Positions 1 to 11,697 of a stretch of 64,000 nt of DNA are shown one piece after another (the stretch's first letter is position 1; each line of letters starts with the position of its first letter). The translations under genes were made by a program, and so were the position numbers. Source of the DNA: Siphonodentalium dalli (lineage: Eukaryota > Mollusca > Scaphopoda > Gadilida > Siphonodentaliidae); the NCBI GenBank assembly GCA_032622095.1, contig CP136061.1:213682373-213746372 (forward strand), read 5' to 3'. The notes beneath the pieces were generated by a model that was given only the letters and a program-made list of their open reading frames with translations, had not been told where the DNA came from and ran no database searches.

Positions 1-339
1 TCTAACAATCGTTAAGCTTTTTTCTCTAACTACCACTTTACAATATGGTGTATATAATCGAACTATCGGGAATCAATCAACGCCTTACCCATATATATTT
101 GAACATACAACTGAACGCATTTTGGGTCAAATACATTAAATGTACACATCACTTATGCATTTAAATCTAATTCGGCGTATCCATCAATACAAACGCTCTT
201 TATTTCCAAAATTGTCTCAATACCCCCTCGTTTTAATATAGATTTAGCTATATGCTTTAATTCATATAAAATTGACGCAAATCTATGTTAAACGACAGCA
301 GCATTATAACAGAGTGGCCACTTACCTTCAAGTAAAAAA
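1..339. other. Non-coding flank outside the giant palindrome
   Basis: AT-rich sequence with no convincing coding region or repeat structure. It ends where the palindrome begins; the sequence outside the opposite end (after 17464) is unrelated, which fixes the outer boundary. Confidence 0.5.
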
Positions 340-991
340 AAGTACCATTGTGTTCTCATTTTCTATCTTATCATAATGAAATTTGTCACGTGCGTGCCAG
401 ACGTCACTTAGAGGTAAGCACCATATTTTGGTTCGAATATTTTCAATAACATGGCCGCCAGCCTATTTTGAATTTTAGATATTTAAAAAAAATGTCATGT
501 CAGGCTTATTTTCTCGTCGAACCACGGGGGTTGCTCTCCGTCACTTAGCGGACATCGTCACATATTGGGGACGAATCGGTTGAGAAATATGGCCTCCAGT
601 GGTCATCTTTTATTTAAGTCATAAATGCACTTCGAATTTTAAAGTGTCATAGTGGGCTCATTTTTCCACCAATCGTTATGAAATTTGGCGATTACGTGCC
701 CGACGTCACTCAGATGTTATCACGAGATTTTAGTTCGAATCATACGAAAAACATGTTTTAAGTCATAACACTACAGAAGGAGCTGTAGAGTTTGGTCGTG
801 GTATTTCACAAGTCATTCTCATTCTGTAGTGTTATTACAAAATCACAAGATAATCGAGGAAGGTCATGCCAGAGAATAATTTCGACATGGTTTACTACAC
901 GTGGGTCGGCTTTTCCATAGCAGTAAAACTGAACGCAGCTTTTAAAAATTCACACATTTTATTATTTATTAAACACAATCCATTTATTCCA

Positions 992-1489
992 TTACATAAT
1001 AATTACAGAACAGAAACTACACATTAAAAAGCCAAGCTGATTTTTTTTATGATCCTCTTGCATGTAGCAGGGTACTAAAGTTTGTAGTTCCGGTACAGCC
1101 ACAGTGACGTCATTAATGGTGGACATCAACTGTTCAAATTCTGAGTGGCTAAGAGTTACACCTGTCTTCGTAGGGCAAAGTCTCTCACTGTCTTTCGGGT
1201 AAAAGAATTTTCTGATGTGTACAACACTGTGTTCATGATCATAAGTCACGTGTTCATTATGTCCGATATGTATCCTTTCCAAAGAAGATCTGCTTTGTAA
1301 ATGTTCATACACTTTCTGCGCGCTATGAGCTAATTCCAGCCACTGTTGTAATCTCAGGCAGGCGCCGAATTTAGTAGGGAACTTCCCCTAGTTCCATATG
1401 CTGATGTCTATATTTTGTATGCTTTTATATTCACCGACGGTAAGGTATATATCCCGTCCTAAGTGTTTGGTGAAAATTTTAGAATTCAT
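992..1489 (-). pseudogene. PC4-like two-domain protein, left-arm copy (broken)
   Basis: Mirror copy of the intact gene at 10398-10919. The start codon context is preserved near 1489. An in-frame TAG follows the codons for W-N in the first PC4-like domain, where the right arm has GAG, and a length change in an A run near the 3' end shifts the last residues. From about 1312 down to 992 the second PC4-like domain stays open (motifs VVHIRKFFYP and PTKTGVTL). The same palindromic TGACGTCA and TATA-like sequence lie upstream (1560-1567) as in the right arm. This copy has probably decayed while its twin stayed open. Confidence 0.72.
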
Positions 1490-1779
1490 GGTATCGTTTC
1501 GATGAACGCTGAACTGATCATGTCGGAGACACGTGGATGTATTACGTTTATACCCTATATGACGTCATTGGGCGGTCCCATCACAACCGTTTCAAAGTAT
1601 ATAATCCAATCAGATTGCCCCCGGAATCGCATTAGCCAAATATGGAAGGGCCAATCATGTTTCGATCAGAGGGAACTCTCAGACAGTGGCTCGGAAGTAC
1701 ATTAGCTAAATACAAAATAAAGGGGTTTCGTGGTAAACTGTCTCGGCCTATAGGAAGGGCCGGAAATGACACGCAACTG

Positions 1780-2193
1780 TGATTCAGGGTATTCATTTAA
1801 CCAAAAGTTTTGGCATAGGCACGCACTACGCTTCTGCACAAGGGACAAATCTCAGAACCGAGCGCACATTGATACGTGTTCACATGGTAAAAGCACACAA
1901 TTGTTATTATTCTCTAGACAAATGATACATTTGCATTCTTCAGAAATGTCTACTGTCGTATCAGGCCAGTCATCTTCCGAGTCATAGGAACCATTCAGTC
2001 TCTCATCGTTTATTTCAGTCATTTCTTCGAAATTAACGGTAAGGTCATCTATTGAAAATGTATTCATTTCTTGAACAGAGGCACTATCCACGGGACGTTG
2101 CAATGACAAATTTGCTGGTACATCGGGGATTTTCATTAAATATCTCGGTCTGTTCCACTGTTTATATCTATCTTCAGGCAGGAAACGTTGCAA
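1780..2193 (-). pseudogene. IAP-type linker and RING finger, left-arm copy (RING truncated)
   Basis: Open from about 2193 on the minus strand. It encodes a linker (LQRFLPEDRYKQW, then MNTFSIDDL) and the start of a C3HC4 RING finger (CKCIICLE, then CVLLPCEHVSMC). Against the right arm it lacks 11 bp inside the RING near 1870, where the right arm encodes CGMC; this shifts the frame and removes the remaining zinc ligands. The linker is continuous here but shifted by one base in the right arm, so each arm carries private damage. The family (BIR plus RING, inhibitor of apoptosis) acts as a ubiquitin ligase regulating cell death; this copy cannot make an intact RING. Confidence 0.75.
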
Positions 2194-2209
2194 CTAATTG
2201 AGATAGCTA

Positions 2210-2573
2210 CAATTTGGAAAGAAACGGTAATGTTCATATATAGCTACAATTTGGAAAGAAACGGTAATGTTCAGTTCGAGGATCATCTCTCTTTTCCCAT
2301 TGCCACAACCTGCATCCGCAACTATAACATATGGTTTACAGCGGTCTTTGTGAAAAAGAAACCAGCTCCAGCTATTTTAGCAGCCTCCACGGGCGAAGTC
2401 CAGTTTTCGAAAGAAGCTAATCTCGAGTGAAAATTTCGATACTCTGGGTATGACGGTTTCCAAGCCACAGTAAGACCATACAAATTTAAAAGTTCTGGTA
2501 TCGTGCTTACACTATTATCGCTCGAATCAGCTGCGTGCGGCGGGATATCCATCACCTGTTGTTTCTCCCCCAC
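2210..2573 (-). pseudogene. BIR domain, left-arm copy (frameshifted)
   Basis: The first part is open from 2573 (minus) and has the BIR opening signature: RLASFENW, then AGAGFFFT. The core zinc-binding part (CYSCG, LWQWEKRD, EHYRFFPNC) follows in a different frame just downstream, so one indel near 2325 breaks the domain. A 38-bp tandem duplication in this stretch (around 2205-2280) overlaps the end of the BIR coding region. The same frameshift and duplication are present in the right arm, so they predate the palindrome or spread by gene conversion. Confidence 0.75.
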
Positions 2574-2599
2574 CCTGACAAGTATTATGAACCTGTAAA

Positions 2600-5385
2600 T
2601 GTTAGTTCAAGCCTTATAACAATAACAATGGTAATGTATAGAAACGCGTTCATTGGCCGCTGTATTACCATTATTATTATTGTTTATATAGATATACTTG
2701 TTTTCTTTTAACAGATGGAAAATTTCCAGGCTGAACAGTTTCATCGCAATTGATTCGAAAGTAGTGACCTTATGATGGGAATTAATGCGGGAAGACAACG
2801 AATGACCCATTTAAATAGGTCACTATACAACAGACTGGTTGAGTTGGAACCATAATTTCTAATTTACAAAACCCTCTGTTTATTCGAGGAAATCCGCTAA
2901 CTCAAAGGTCCTTGGACATGAGTTTCACGTCATGATGCAACATCACGCAATATGTGGCTCTAAATTTGCACGTACCTAGTGAGCATTTGATCTCTAATAG
3001 CGATACGTGAAGTATTTAGTTCTTATCGTAATATTTATAACAACCAATCAAAACCCGTTGCTGGATTTAACTATGTAATACATGGACAAACGGAATGAAA
3101 ACATCTGTGCACCAACTTGTGCAAAACCAAAGGACCCAGCTGATGTAGACTAGTATATAAATACTTACTTCATGTATTCTTTTCATCAATGATATGTATT
3201 GTAACACCTATAAATATAGTCTGTTATACAGAGGAAACATTGCCCACAGTCTCATGCCACGAAAGGCCTACTATGTGAACACATGTGTATATTAATTCCA
3301 TATTTTCTTGTCAAAACGCTCTATTATATAACGATGTATTCGTTAATCGTTCCTTTATCTTTATTGTTGTTAATTTATAGCATTGTTAGTAGAAATTTAA
3401 TCTAAACTCGATGGTATATTGAACATAATGCGTCAATACTGCTTCATTGGTGGTAACTGAACTTATCACATCATGTATCGCAACTAAAACAAGCGAGACA
3501 ACTCATAAATTTGTAACAGTTCTCATGTCTATAGCGGTTCACACAGTGTACATTTTCATTGTTGTTACCATTTAAGCACACATTACTGATTTATGCATAA
3601 GAACGCGTGTCTACATTGTTGTCAAATACATATATATTTATATACATGTATGTCCATATTTCTTAAAGCAAGTACAGTATCTATATCTGCTATGACATAT
3701 AACAAGTGCCATTTTCACATGTAAATCACGTATTAAAGGTCTTTAATGTATAGTTAAACTGTTGAGATTTCACACTCAGGTATATGTCCTTGTGGAATAT
3801 ATACGTGGTATACGTCAGTATATACACGAAGGTAATGTGTTCTAAGTATGTGATTTATGTATATGTCCATGTTTCTTGAAGCAAAATCCATTACATATAA
3901 ATGCGTTGTGACTTATATTAAGTGCCATTTTCATTTTTGAATCACGTACAATAATAGCAAACGTGGTATTTCTCACAAAGGTAAATCGAAACGGTCATTT
4001 ATCAAACGAAATGAAATGTCTGGGATCAAACGTGCTAATCAGGCCTGTGATTTCACCAACAAGGGAGTTTGATTATGGTTGTATATGATGGTTCAGTCAT
4101 TATATGATACCTAATCGGTTGCACACGGTGCTGTCTAAGGTATATCCTGTGCATGTATAATAAATTCTCCATTGATGTTAGGAGTATGGTTCAGTGTCTG
4201 ATCTATTGCCCATGTGTTTCTTAATTATGCACTCTCTTTACTATGACTCAATTGTATTGTGTACATATCATAACTGGTATTATATGTATTTTTTATTATT
4301 TAATGTAATAATTATTTTAAAAATACCGTGTATATGACAATACATTACTATAGCTGATGTGTGTCTAGAAGCGTATTCATGCTATCATCACATACACTTG
4401 AATTAGACACTAACTATCGAGTTATGATTTTTCCCTGTATTTCCAGGCAATATTCGTGAATGGCAACAATCAGCAGTTCTTTTCTGATAAATGCCAAACG
4501 AGATTTCTCACCACAATGCCGCCTCTAACTGACATTTCGATAACCTTTATTGAATCTTAAACACTGTAATTTCTCTAATTTCTCCACATTACTTCTCATA
4601 TACACATAGTTCGATCAGCTGTCAATGTTACGTCGGGTGTTGCTGTTGTGTTCTTAATGGACCATCTGCTAACTAACGATGCATGTCAGGTATGCATACT
4701 ATTTGTTTTTAATATGCCTGGTATACATGTATTCCCAGACACTCACTCTCAGGTGCATCTCTTCGGTAAAACACATAGATATGGTATAGCTGTGCAGTAA
4801 GGTTCGTCCATGACATTACTTCATTACGACATTCTGATATATAGACCAATCATATAAAAGTAATGAATGTATTCCCAATACGTTAGGCATATCTTTTAAT
4901 CTGATTGATGTCATCACAAAATGATGTAATTATATAAAAAATGCAAGGTTCAAAAACATCAAAAATAGTTAAAAGTACACATTTTAATTTCGAATATCAT
5001 TATTTATGGTCATTTTCGTGTTATGAATTGGGCCATTTTACAAACGCGTAATAGGTGATTCCAAAAAGCGGCTATTTGATAAAACTATTAAACGTTATTA
5101 TCACTATATTTGGAATATAAAAAAAGTTGTATTGACGAAGTATGACAATGCAGAATGACTACTTTTTTAAACGCGAATTTGAAAACAACAATATAGAAAT
5201 GAATTTTAAACTAATTTCGTGTTATGAAATGACTTATTTTATAAGCGCGGTCTAGTGAAGTGGGAAACTAGTATGTATGTGTAAGTCGACTTAACGTGTA
5301 CCTAATTAAACCCCCTAAACATCCCCCCGTCCGGATGAAACCCCGACCAAAAAAGGGGAGGGGGGCGCGCCGTTTTTTATGCCAA
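2600..5385. other. Non-coding inner part of left arm
   Basis: No gene that I can support. It contains a diverged tandem repeat of about 210 bp (around 3620-3960, mirrored at about 7955-8280) recognisable by '(a)tggacatata(t/c)a' and 'gtgccatttt/atgacact', plus long AT-rich stretches. A stretch of about 65 codons at 3964-4160 (mirror 7740-7937, minus) is open in the right copy, has a stop in the left, and lacks an ATG, so I do not call it a gene. Confidence 0.5.
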
Positions 5386-5494
5386 AAAATATGCCAGATA
5401 TTTTTCATGCAACCAGGTTCATACCAAATCGTTCACCATATTGTTGTAATTGTTGTTGCTGTGGTTCCTTTTTGATGCTGTTGTTGATGTTAGT

Positions 5495-5972
5495 TTGGTT
5501 GTTGTCGTTGTTTTTCTTATTTTAGTTGCTGTAATGGCAGCGGCACATTTTGGAACATACATTTACACACAGCAACTTGAGGAGGTGGACTACCTTATAT
5601 CAAAGGTTGGGATGAGTTATACACTACTGCTTTGGAACATTGTACTAAAATATTAGGTTTCAGAAGGTGTGTTTATATTTCTGGAAACAGTTATTGAAGA
5701 AAAGGGGGAAAAATAAACATATGGCAATTAGAATTGGTTGTTGTCGTTGTTTTTCTTATTTTAGTTGCTGTAATGGCAGCGGCACATTTTGGAACATACA
5801 TTTACACACAGCAACTTGAGGAGGTGGACTACCTTATATCAAAGGTTGGGATGAGTAATACATTACTGCTTTGGAACATTGTACTAAAATATTAGGTTTG
5901 AGAAGGTGTGTTTATATTTCTGGAAACAGTTACTGAAGAAAAGGGGGAAAAATAAACATATGGCAATTAGAA
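5495..5972 (+). repeat. 239-bp tandem duplication in the palindrome spacer
   Basis: Two adjacent copies (5495-5733, 5734-5972), each starting ttggttgttgtcg and ending caattagaa, differing at only a few positions. Each contains a pyrimidine tract ending in AG, a 40-codon open stretch beginning MAAAHFGTY, and the upstream part of the PC4-like coding sequence that continues beyond 5973. The copies are very similar, so the duplication is recent compared with the decay of the gene it touches. Confidence 0.88.
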
Positions 5973-6356
5973 GATGGTATTTTGCCAATTAAATATGGAA
6001 TTTCTATGGACAAGGATTTATGGTACAATATGTCTTCATATAGAGATGACATCAATGAAGCAATATTAGAGAAACGTTCGGTGAAATAGCATATTGGGAG
6101 TGACTGGTTTCTGTGCTACTGTAATAAATATTGGACAATACGAATAGGAAAATTCTATAAACATAAAGAGTATATGAGACCATCGGGGCAGGGAATAGCT
6201 TTAAACGAGACACAATTCGACATTGTAAGATCTATTAAGAGAGACGTTTCGAATGCCATACCAGAGTGGGACTGTTTCATTCCTTGTGCATTTTCACAAG
6301 GTAATCAAGAATCGTACTTCAAGTGTACAAAATGTTGCGGTTCTATGGCTGAATAA
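5960..6356 (+). pseudogene. Third PC4-like two-domain gene, in the spacer (decayed)
   Basis: One frame shows a first PC4-like block (INIWQLEDGILP, YGISMD, about 5960-6060), a TAG stop near 6088, then a second block in the same frame (IRIGKFYKHKEYMRPSGQGIAL, 6140-6210) and a tail with IPCAFS and a CTKC pair (to 6356). The order and spacing match the arm gene at 10398-10919: HIG before the second domain, and a V/I-P-C motif after it. It is a diverged paralogue and not part of the inverted repeat. PC4-family proteins bind single-stranded DNA and act in transcription; that role here is inferred from the fold signature only. Confidence 0.6.
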
Positions 6357-9310
6357 ATATATAGCTATAATTCAAACTCTTAGTCAGTTTTCCATCCATA
6401 GTTATGGTTTCAATATCATCCTGGGTATAGGCAAATATACCATATTTACCATTTTTCATAGATATTGTATACAATATTATATTTGGTCACCCTTACAGCA
6501 TATTATTTGGCATAAAAAACGGCGCGCCCCCCCTCCCCTCCCCCTTTTTTGGTCGGGGTTTCATCCGGACGGGGGATGTTTAGGGGGGTTTAATGAGGTA
6601 CACGTTAAGTCGACTTACACATACATACTAGTTTCCCACTTCACTAGACTGCGCTTATAAAATAAGTCATTTCATATCACGATATTAGTTTAAAATTCGT
6701 TTATATATTGTTGCTTTCAAATTCGCGTTTAAAAAAGTAGTCATTTTGCATTGTCATACTTCGTCAAATACAACTTTTTTTATATTCCAAATATAGTGAT
6801 AATAACGTTTAAAAGTTTTATCAAATAGCCGTTTTTTGGAATCACCTATTACGCGTTTGTAAAATGGCCCATTTCATAACACGAAATTGACCATAAATAA
6901 TGATATTCGAAATTAAAATGTGTACTTTTAACTATTTTTGATGTTTTTGAACCTTGCATTTTTTATATAATTACATCGTTTTGTGGTGACATCAATCAGA
7001 TTAAAAGATATGCCTAACGTATTGGGAATACATTCATTACTTTTATATGATTGGTCTATATATCAGAATGTCGCAATGAAGTAATGTCATGGACGAACCT
7101 TACTGCACAGCTATACCATATCTATGTGTTTTACCGAAGAGATGCACCTGAGAGTGAGTGTCTGAGAATACATGTATACCAGGCATATTAAAAACAAATA
7201 GTATGCATACCTGACATGCATCGTTAGTTAGCAGATGGTCCATTAAGAACACAACAGCAACACCCGACGTAACATTGACAGCTGATCGAACTATGTGTAT
7301 ATGAGAAGTAATGTGGAGAAATTAGAGAAATTACAGTGTTTAAGATTCAATAAAGGTTATCGAAATGTCAGTTAGAGGCGGCATTGTGGTGAGAAATCTC
7401 GTTTGCCATTCATCAGAAAAGAACTGCTGATTGTTGCCATTCACGAATATTGCCTGTAAATACAGGGAAAAATCATAACTCGATAGTTAGTGTCTAATTC
7501 AAGTGTATGTGATGATAGCATGAATAAGCTTCTAGACAAACATCAGCTATAGTAAAGTATTGTCATATACACGGTATTTTTAAAATAATTATTACATTAA
7601 ATAATAAAAAATACATATAATACCAGTTATGATATGTACACAATACAATTGAGTCATAGTAAAGAGAGTGCATAATTAAGAAACACATGGACAATGGATC
7701 AGACACTGAGCCATACTCCTAACATAAATGGAGAATTTATTATACATGCACAGGATATACCTTAGACAGCACCGTGTGCAACCGATTAGGTATCATATAA
7801 TGACTGAACCATCGCTTACAACCATAATCAAACACCCTTGTTGGTGAAAACACAGGCCTGATTAGCACGTTTGATCCCAGACATTTCATTTCGTTTGATA
7901 AATGACCGTTTCGATTTACCTTTTTGAGAAATACCACGTTTGCTATTATTGTACGTGATTCAACAATGGAAATGACACTTAATATACGTCACAACGCATA
8001 TTTATATGTAATGGATTTTGCTTCAAGAAACATGGACATATACATAAATCACATACTTAGAACACATTACCTTCGTGTATATACTGACGTATACCACGTA
8101 TATATTCCACAAGGACATATACCTGAGTGTGAAATCTCACAGTTTAACTATACATTAAAGAGCTTTAATACGTGATTTACATGTGAAAATGGCACTTGTT
8201 ATATGTCATAGCAGATATAGATACTGTACTTGCTTTAAGAAATATGGACATATATAAATATATATGTATTTGACAACAATGTAGACCCGCGTTCTTATGC
8301 ATCAATCAGTAATGTGTGCATTAAATGGTAACAACAATGAAAATGTACACTGTGTGAACCGCTATAGACATGAGAACTGTTTTAGTTGCGAAACGTGATG
8401 TGATAAGTTCAGTTACCACCAATGAAGCAGTATTGACGCATTATGTTCAATATACCATCGAGTTTAGATTAAATTTCTACTAACAATGCTATAAATTAAC
8501 AACAATAAAGATAAAGGAACGATTAACGAATACATCGTTATATAATAGAGCGTTTTGACAAGAAAATATGGAATTAATATACACATGTGTTCACATAGTT
8601 GCCCTTTCGTGGCATGAGACTGTGGGCAATGTTTCCTCTGTATAACAGACTATATTTATAGGTGTTACAATACATATCATTGATGAAAAGAATACATGAA
8701 GTAAGTATTTATATACTAGTCTACATCAGCTGGGTCCTTTGGTTTTGCACAAGTTGGTGCACAGATGTTTTCATTCCGTTTGTCCGTGTATTATATAGTT
8801 AAATCCAGCAACGGGTTTTGATTGGCTGTTATAAATATTACGATAAGAACTAAATACTTCACTTATCGCTATTAGAGATCAAATGCTCACTAGGTACGTG
8901 CAAATTTAGAGCCACATATTGCGTGATGTTGCATCATGACGTGAAACTCATGTCCAAGGACCTTTGAGTTAGCGGATTTCCTCGAATAAACAGAGGGTTT
9001 TGTAAATTAGAAATTATGGTTCCAACTCAACCAGTCTGTTGTATAGTGACCTATTGAAATGGGTCATTCGTTGTCTTCCCACATTAATTCCCATCATAAG
9101 GTCACTACTTTCGAATCAATTGCGATGAAACTGTTCAGCCTGGAACTTTTCCATCTGTAAAAAGAAAACAAGTATATCTATATAAACAATAATAATAATG
9201 TTAATACAGCGGCCAATGAACGCGTTTCTATACATTACCATTGTTATAAGGCTTGAACTAACATTTACAGGTTCATAATACTTGTCAGGGTGGGGGAGAA
9301 ACAATAGGTG

Positions 9311-9660
9311 ATGGATATCCCGCCGCACGCAGCTGATTCGAGCGATAATAGTGTAAGCACGATACCAGAACGTTTAAATTTGTATGGTCTTACTGTGGCT
9401 TGGAAACCGTCATACCCAGAGTATCGAAATTTTCACTCGAGATTAGCTTCCTTCGAAAACTGGACCTCGCCCGTGGAGGCTGCTAAAATATCTGGTGCTG
9501 GTTTCTTTTTCACAAAGACCGCTGTAAACCATATGTTATAGTTGCGGATGTAGGTTGTGGCAATGGGAAAAGAGAGATGATCCTCGAACTGAACATTACC
9601 GTTTCTTTCCAAATTGTAGCTATATATGAACATTACCGTTTCTTTCCAAATTGTAGCTAT
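9311..9660 (+). pseudogene. BIR domain, right-arm copy (frameshifted)
   Basis: ATG at 9311 opens 77 codons with the BIR opening signature (RLASFENW, GAGFFFT), stopping at 9541. The zinc-binding core (CYSCG, WQWEKRDD, EHYRFFPNC; about 9530-9615) continues one frame over, so the domain is intact in content but broken by an indel at about 9520-9530. A 38-bp tandem duplication (gaacattaccgtttctttcc repeated from 9590) follows. The layout BIR, linker, RING with the next feature is that of a short inhibitor-of-apoptosis protein, expanded in molluscs and also found in some DNA viruses and transposons. Confidence 0.78.
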
Positions 9661-9664
9661 CTCA

Positions 9665-10072
9665 ATTAGTTGCAACGTTTCCTGCCTGAAGATAGATATA
9701 AACAGTGGAACAGACCGAGATATTTAATTAAAATCCCCGATGTACCAGCAAATTTTTCATTGCAACGTCCCGTGGATAGTGCCTCTGTTCAGGAAAATGA
9801 ATACATTTGCAATAGATGACCTAACCGTTAATTTCGAAGAAATGACTGAAATAAACGATGAGAGACTGTCTGGTTCCTATGAAGATGACTGGCCTGATAC
9901 GACAGTAGACATTTCTGAAGAATGCAAATGTATCATTTGTCTAGAGAATAATAACAATTGTGTGCTTTTACCATGTGGACACGTATCAATGTGTGGCATG
10001 TGTGCGCTCGGTTCTGAGTCTTGTCCCTTGTGCAGAAGCGTAGTGCGTGCCTATGCCAAAACGTTTGGTTAA
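9665..10072 (+). pseudogene. IAP-type linker and C3HC4 RING finger, right-arm copy
   Basis: The linker (QRFLPEDRYKQW) starts near 9670. One extra base relative to the left arm before the ATG at 9797 separates it from the RING frame. From 9797 the frame is open to the stop at 10072 (91 codons) with a complete C-terminal RING: CKCIICLE, CVLLPCGHVSMC, then C-x2-C, and SCPLCRSVV. All eight zinc ligands are visible. In IAPs this domain is a RING E3 ubiquitin ligase. It could still yield a RING-only protein, but with the upstream BIR broken the full gene is a pseudogene in this arm. Confidence 0.75.
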
Positions 10073-10319
10073 ATGATTCATACCTGCGTTATGAATACCC
10101 TGAATCACAGTTGCGTGTCATTTCCGGCCCTTCCTATAGGCCGAGACAGTTTACCACGGAACCCCTTTATTCTGTATTTAGCTAATGTACTTCCGAGCCA
10201 CTGTCTGAGAGTTCCCTCTGATCGAAACATGATTGGCCCTTCCATATTTGGCTAATGCGATTCCGGGGGCAATCTGATCGGATTATATACTTTGAAACGG
10301 TTGTGATGGGACCGCCCAA

Positions 10320-10340
10320 TGACGTCATATAGGGTATAAA
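10320..10340 (+). promoter_or_regulatory. CRE-like palindrome and TATA-like box upstream of PC4-like gene
   Basis: A perfect TGACGTCA (10320-10327) is followed by ggtataaa (10333-10340), about 60 bp before the ATG at 10398. The same arrangement is kept in the left arm (TGACGTCA at 1560-1567). The position suits a core promoter; function is inference. Confidence 0.5.
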
Positions 10341-10397
10341 CGTAATACATCCACGTGTTTCCGACATTTTCAGTTCAGCGTTCATCGAAACGATACC

Positions 10398-10919
10398 ATG
10401 AATTCTAAAATTTTCACCAAACACTTAGGACGGGATAGATACCTTACCGTCGGTGAATATAAAAGCATAACAAATTTAGACATCAGAATATGGAACGAGG
10501 GGAAGTTCCCTACTAAATTCGGCGGCTGCCTGAGATTACAACAGTGGCTGGAATTAGCTGATAACGCGCAGAAAGTGTATGAACATTTACAAAGCAGATC
10601 TTCTTTGGAAAGGATACATATCGGACATAATGAACACGTGACTTATGATCATGAACACAGTGTTGTACACATCAGGAAATTCTTTTACCCGAAAGACAGT
10701 GAGAGACTTTGCCCTACGAAGACAGGTGTAACTCTTAGCCACTCAGAATTTGAACAGTTGATGTCCACCATTAATGACGTCACTGTGGCTGTACCAGAAC
10801 TACAAACTTTAGTACCCTGCTACATGCAAGAGGATCATAAAAAAATATCAGCTTGGCTTTTAATGTGTAGTTTCTGTTCACCGGAATTATGCATAATATA
10901 TACACCTGATTCGTTTTAA
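10398..10919 (+). CDS. PC4-like two-domain protein, right-arm copy (intact ORF)
   Basis: 173 codons from ATG at 10398. Two PC4 (transcriptional coactivator p15)-like units are visible: residues about 12-52 (YLTVGEYKS, LDIRIW, FPTKFGGCLRL-QQWLEL) and about 82-130 (VVHIRKFFYP, PTKTGVTLS, FEQLMSTI). PC4 domains pair beta strands with a helix and bind single-stranded DNA; each unit shows the IR-x-F/W, P-T-K-x-G-x-x-L pattern. The tail contains VPCYMQEDH. Polyadenylation-type AATAAA signals occur at 10941 and 10959. A promoter-like CRE/TATA pair lies upstream. The left-arm copy has a nonsense codon. I infer an element-encoded ssDNA-binding or transcription-related protein; no close relative is recognised. 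Confidence 0.65.
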   Translation: MNSKIFTKHLGRDRYLTVGEYKSITNLDIRIWNEGKFPTKFGGCLRLQQWLELADNAQKVYEHLQSRSSLERIHIGHNEHVTYDHEHSVVHIRKFFYPKDSERLCPTKTGVTLSHSEFEQLMSTINDVTVAVPELQTLVPCYMQEDHKKISAWLLMCSFCSPELCIIYTPDSF

Positions 10920-11465
10920 ACTGTAATTATTATGTAATGGAATAAATGGATTGTGTTTAATAAATAATAAAATGTGTGAATTTTTAAAAGATGCGTTCAG
11001 TTTTACTGCTATGGAAAAGCCGACCACGTGTAGTAAACCATGTCGAAATTATTCTCTGGCATGACCTTCCTCGATTATCTTGTGATTTTGTAATAACACT
11101 ACAGAATGAGAATGACTTGAGAAATACCACGACCAAATTCTACACCTCCTTCTGTAGTTTTATGACTTAAAACAAAATAGCGGCCATGTTTTTCGTATGA
11201 TTCGAACTAAAATCTCGTGATAATATCTGAGTGACGTCGGGCACGTACTCGCCAAATTTCATAATGATTGGTGGCAAAATGAGCCCACTGTGACACTTTA
11301 AAATTCGAAGTGCATTTATGACTTAAATAAAAGATGACCACTGGAGGCCATATTTCTCAACCGATTCGTCCCCAATATGTGACGATGTCCGCTAAGTGAC
11401 GGAGAGCAACCCCGTGGTTCGACGAGAAAATAAGCCTGACATGACATATTTTTTTTAAATATCTA

Positions 11466-11470
11466 AAATT
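11466..11470. repeat. Target-site duplication of BEL element (left)
   Basis: AAATT, repeated at 17329-17333. The left palindrome arm (471-480) shows the uninterrupted site with a single copy. Confidence 0.92.
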
Positions 11471-11673
11471 TGTCGGGGATATCTCGGACAATCACCCTAG
11501 AGTATATCATAATTATGTGCGACTACTGGCCCACGCGCGCAGTGAGCAGTGTTAATTAACTGACCAGGACAGTGAATCGTGTGTGTGCTATTTGTGTCAT
11601 AACTACCTGTGCTTCCGAAGAATAAACATGTATTGAGATTGCGTTCTGTATTCAACTTCTACATTCCGTCACA
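11471..11673 (+). repeat. 5' LTR of BEL/Pao element
   Basis: 203 bp, TG...CA ends (TGTCGGGG...GTCACA), matching 17126-17328 with six substitutions and no indel. It contains AATAAA near its 3' part (cgaagaataaacatg). Confidence 0.95.
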
Positions 11674-11697
11674 TAATTGGTCCCTCGAACCCTAAAA

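Larger units (their letters stand above)
340..5385 (+). repeat. Left arm of giant inverted repeat (palindrome)
   Basis: This arm reads as the near-identical reverse complement of 6507-17464 once the BEL element in the right arm is removed. Paired landmarks: agtaccattg at 341-350 with caatggtact at 17454-17463; gaattc at 1482-1487 with 10400-10405; and the G/C-rich stretch ending gccaa at 5385 with ttggc from 6507. The arm is about 5.05 kb. Its outer 480 bp contain related blocks with the core atgaaatttg...gacgtcact, resembling the satellite at 44.7-45.9 kb. Coding content lies between about 990 and 2580 (minus strand); the inner half (2600-5385) has no convincing gene. The arms differ by scattered substitutions and small indels. 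Confidence 0.93.
5386..6506. other. Spacer of the giant palindrome
   Basis: Single-copy centre between the arms. It holds a 239-bp tandem duplication (5495-5733 and 5734-5972) followed by a decayed PC4-like gene. The G/C-rich inner arm ends (ggggcgcgcc and its complement at about 5360 and 6520) bound it. Confidence 0.8.

Noticed and set aside
7740-7937. 65-codon minus-strand ORF conserved in both palindrome arms
   Set aside because: No ATG, a stop in the left-arm version, and conservation is explained by the inverted repeat itself.
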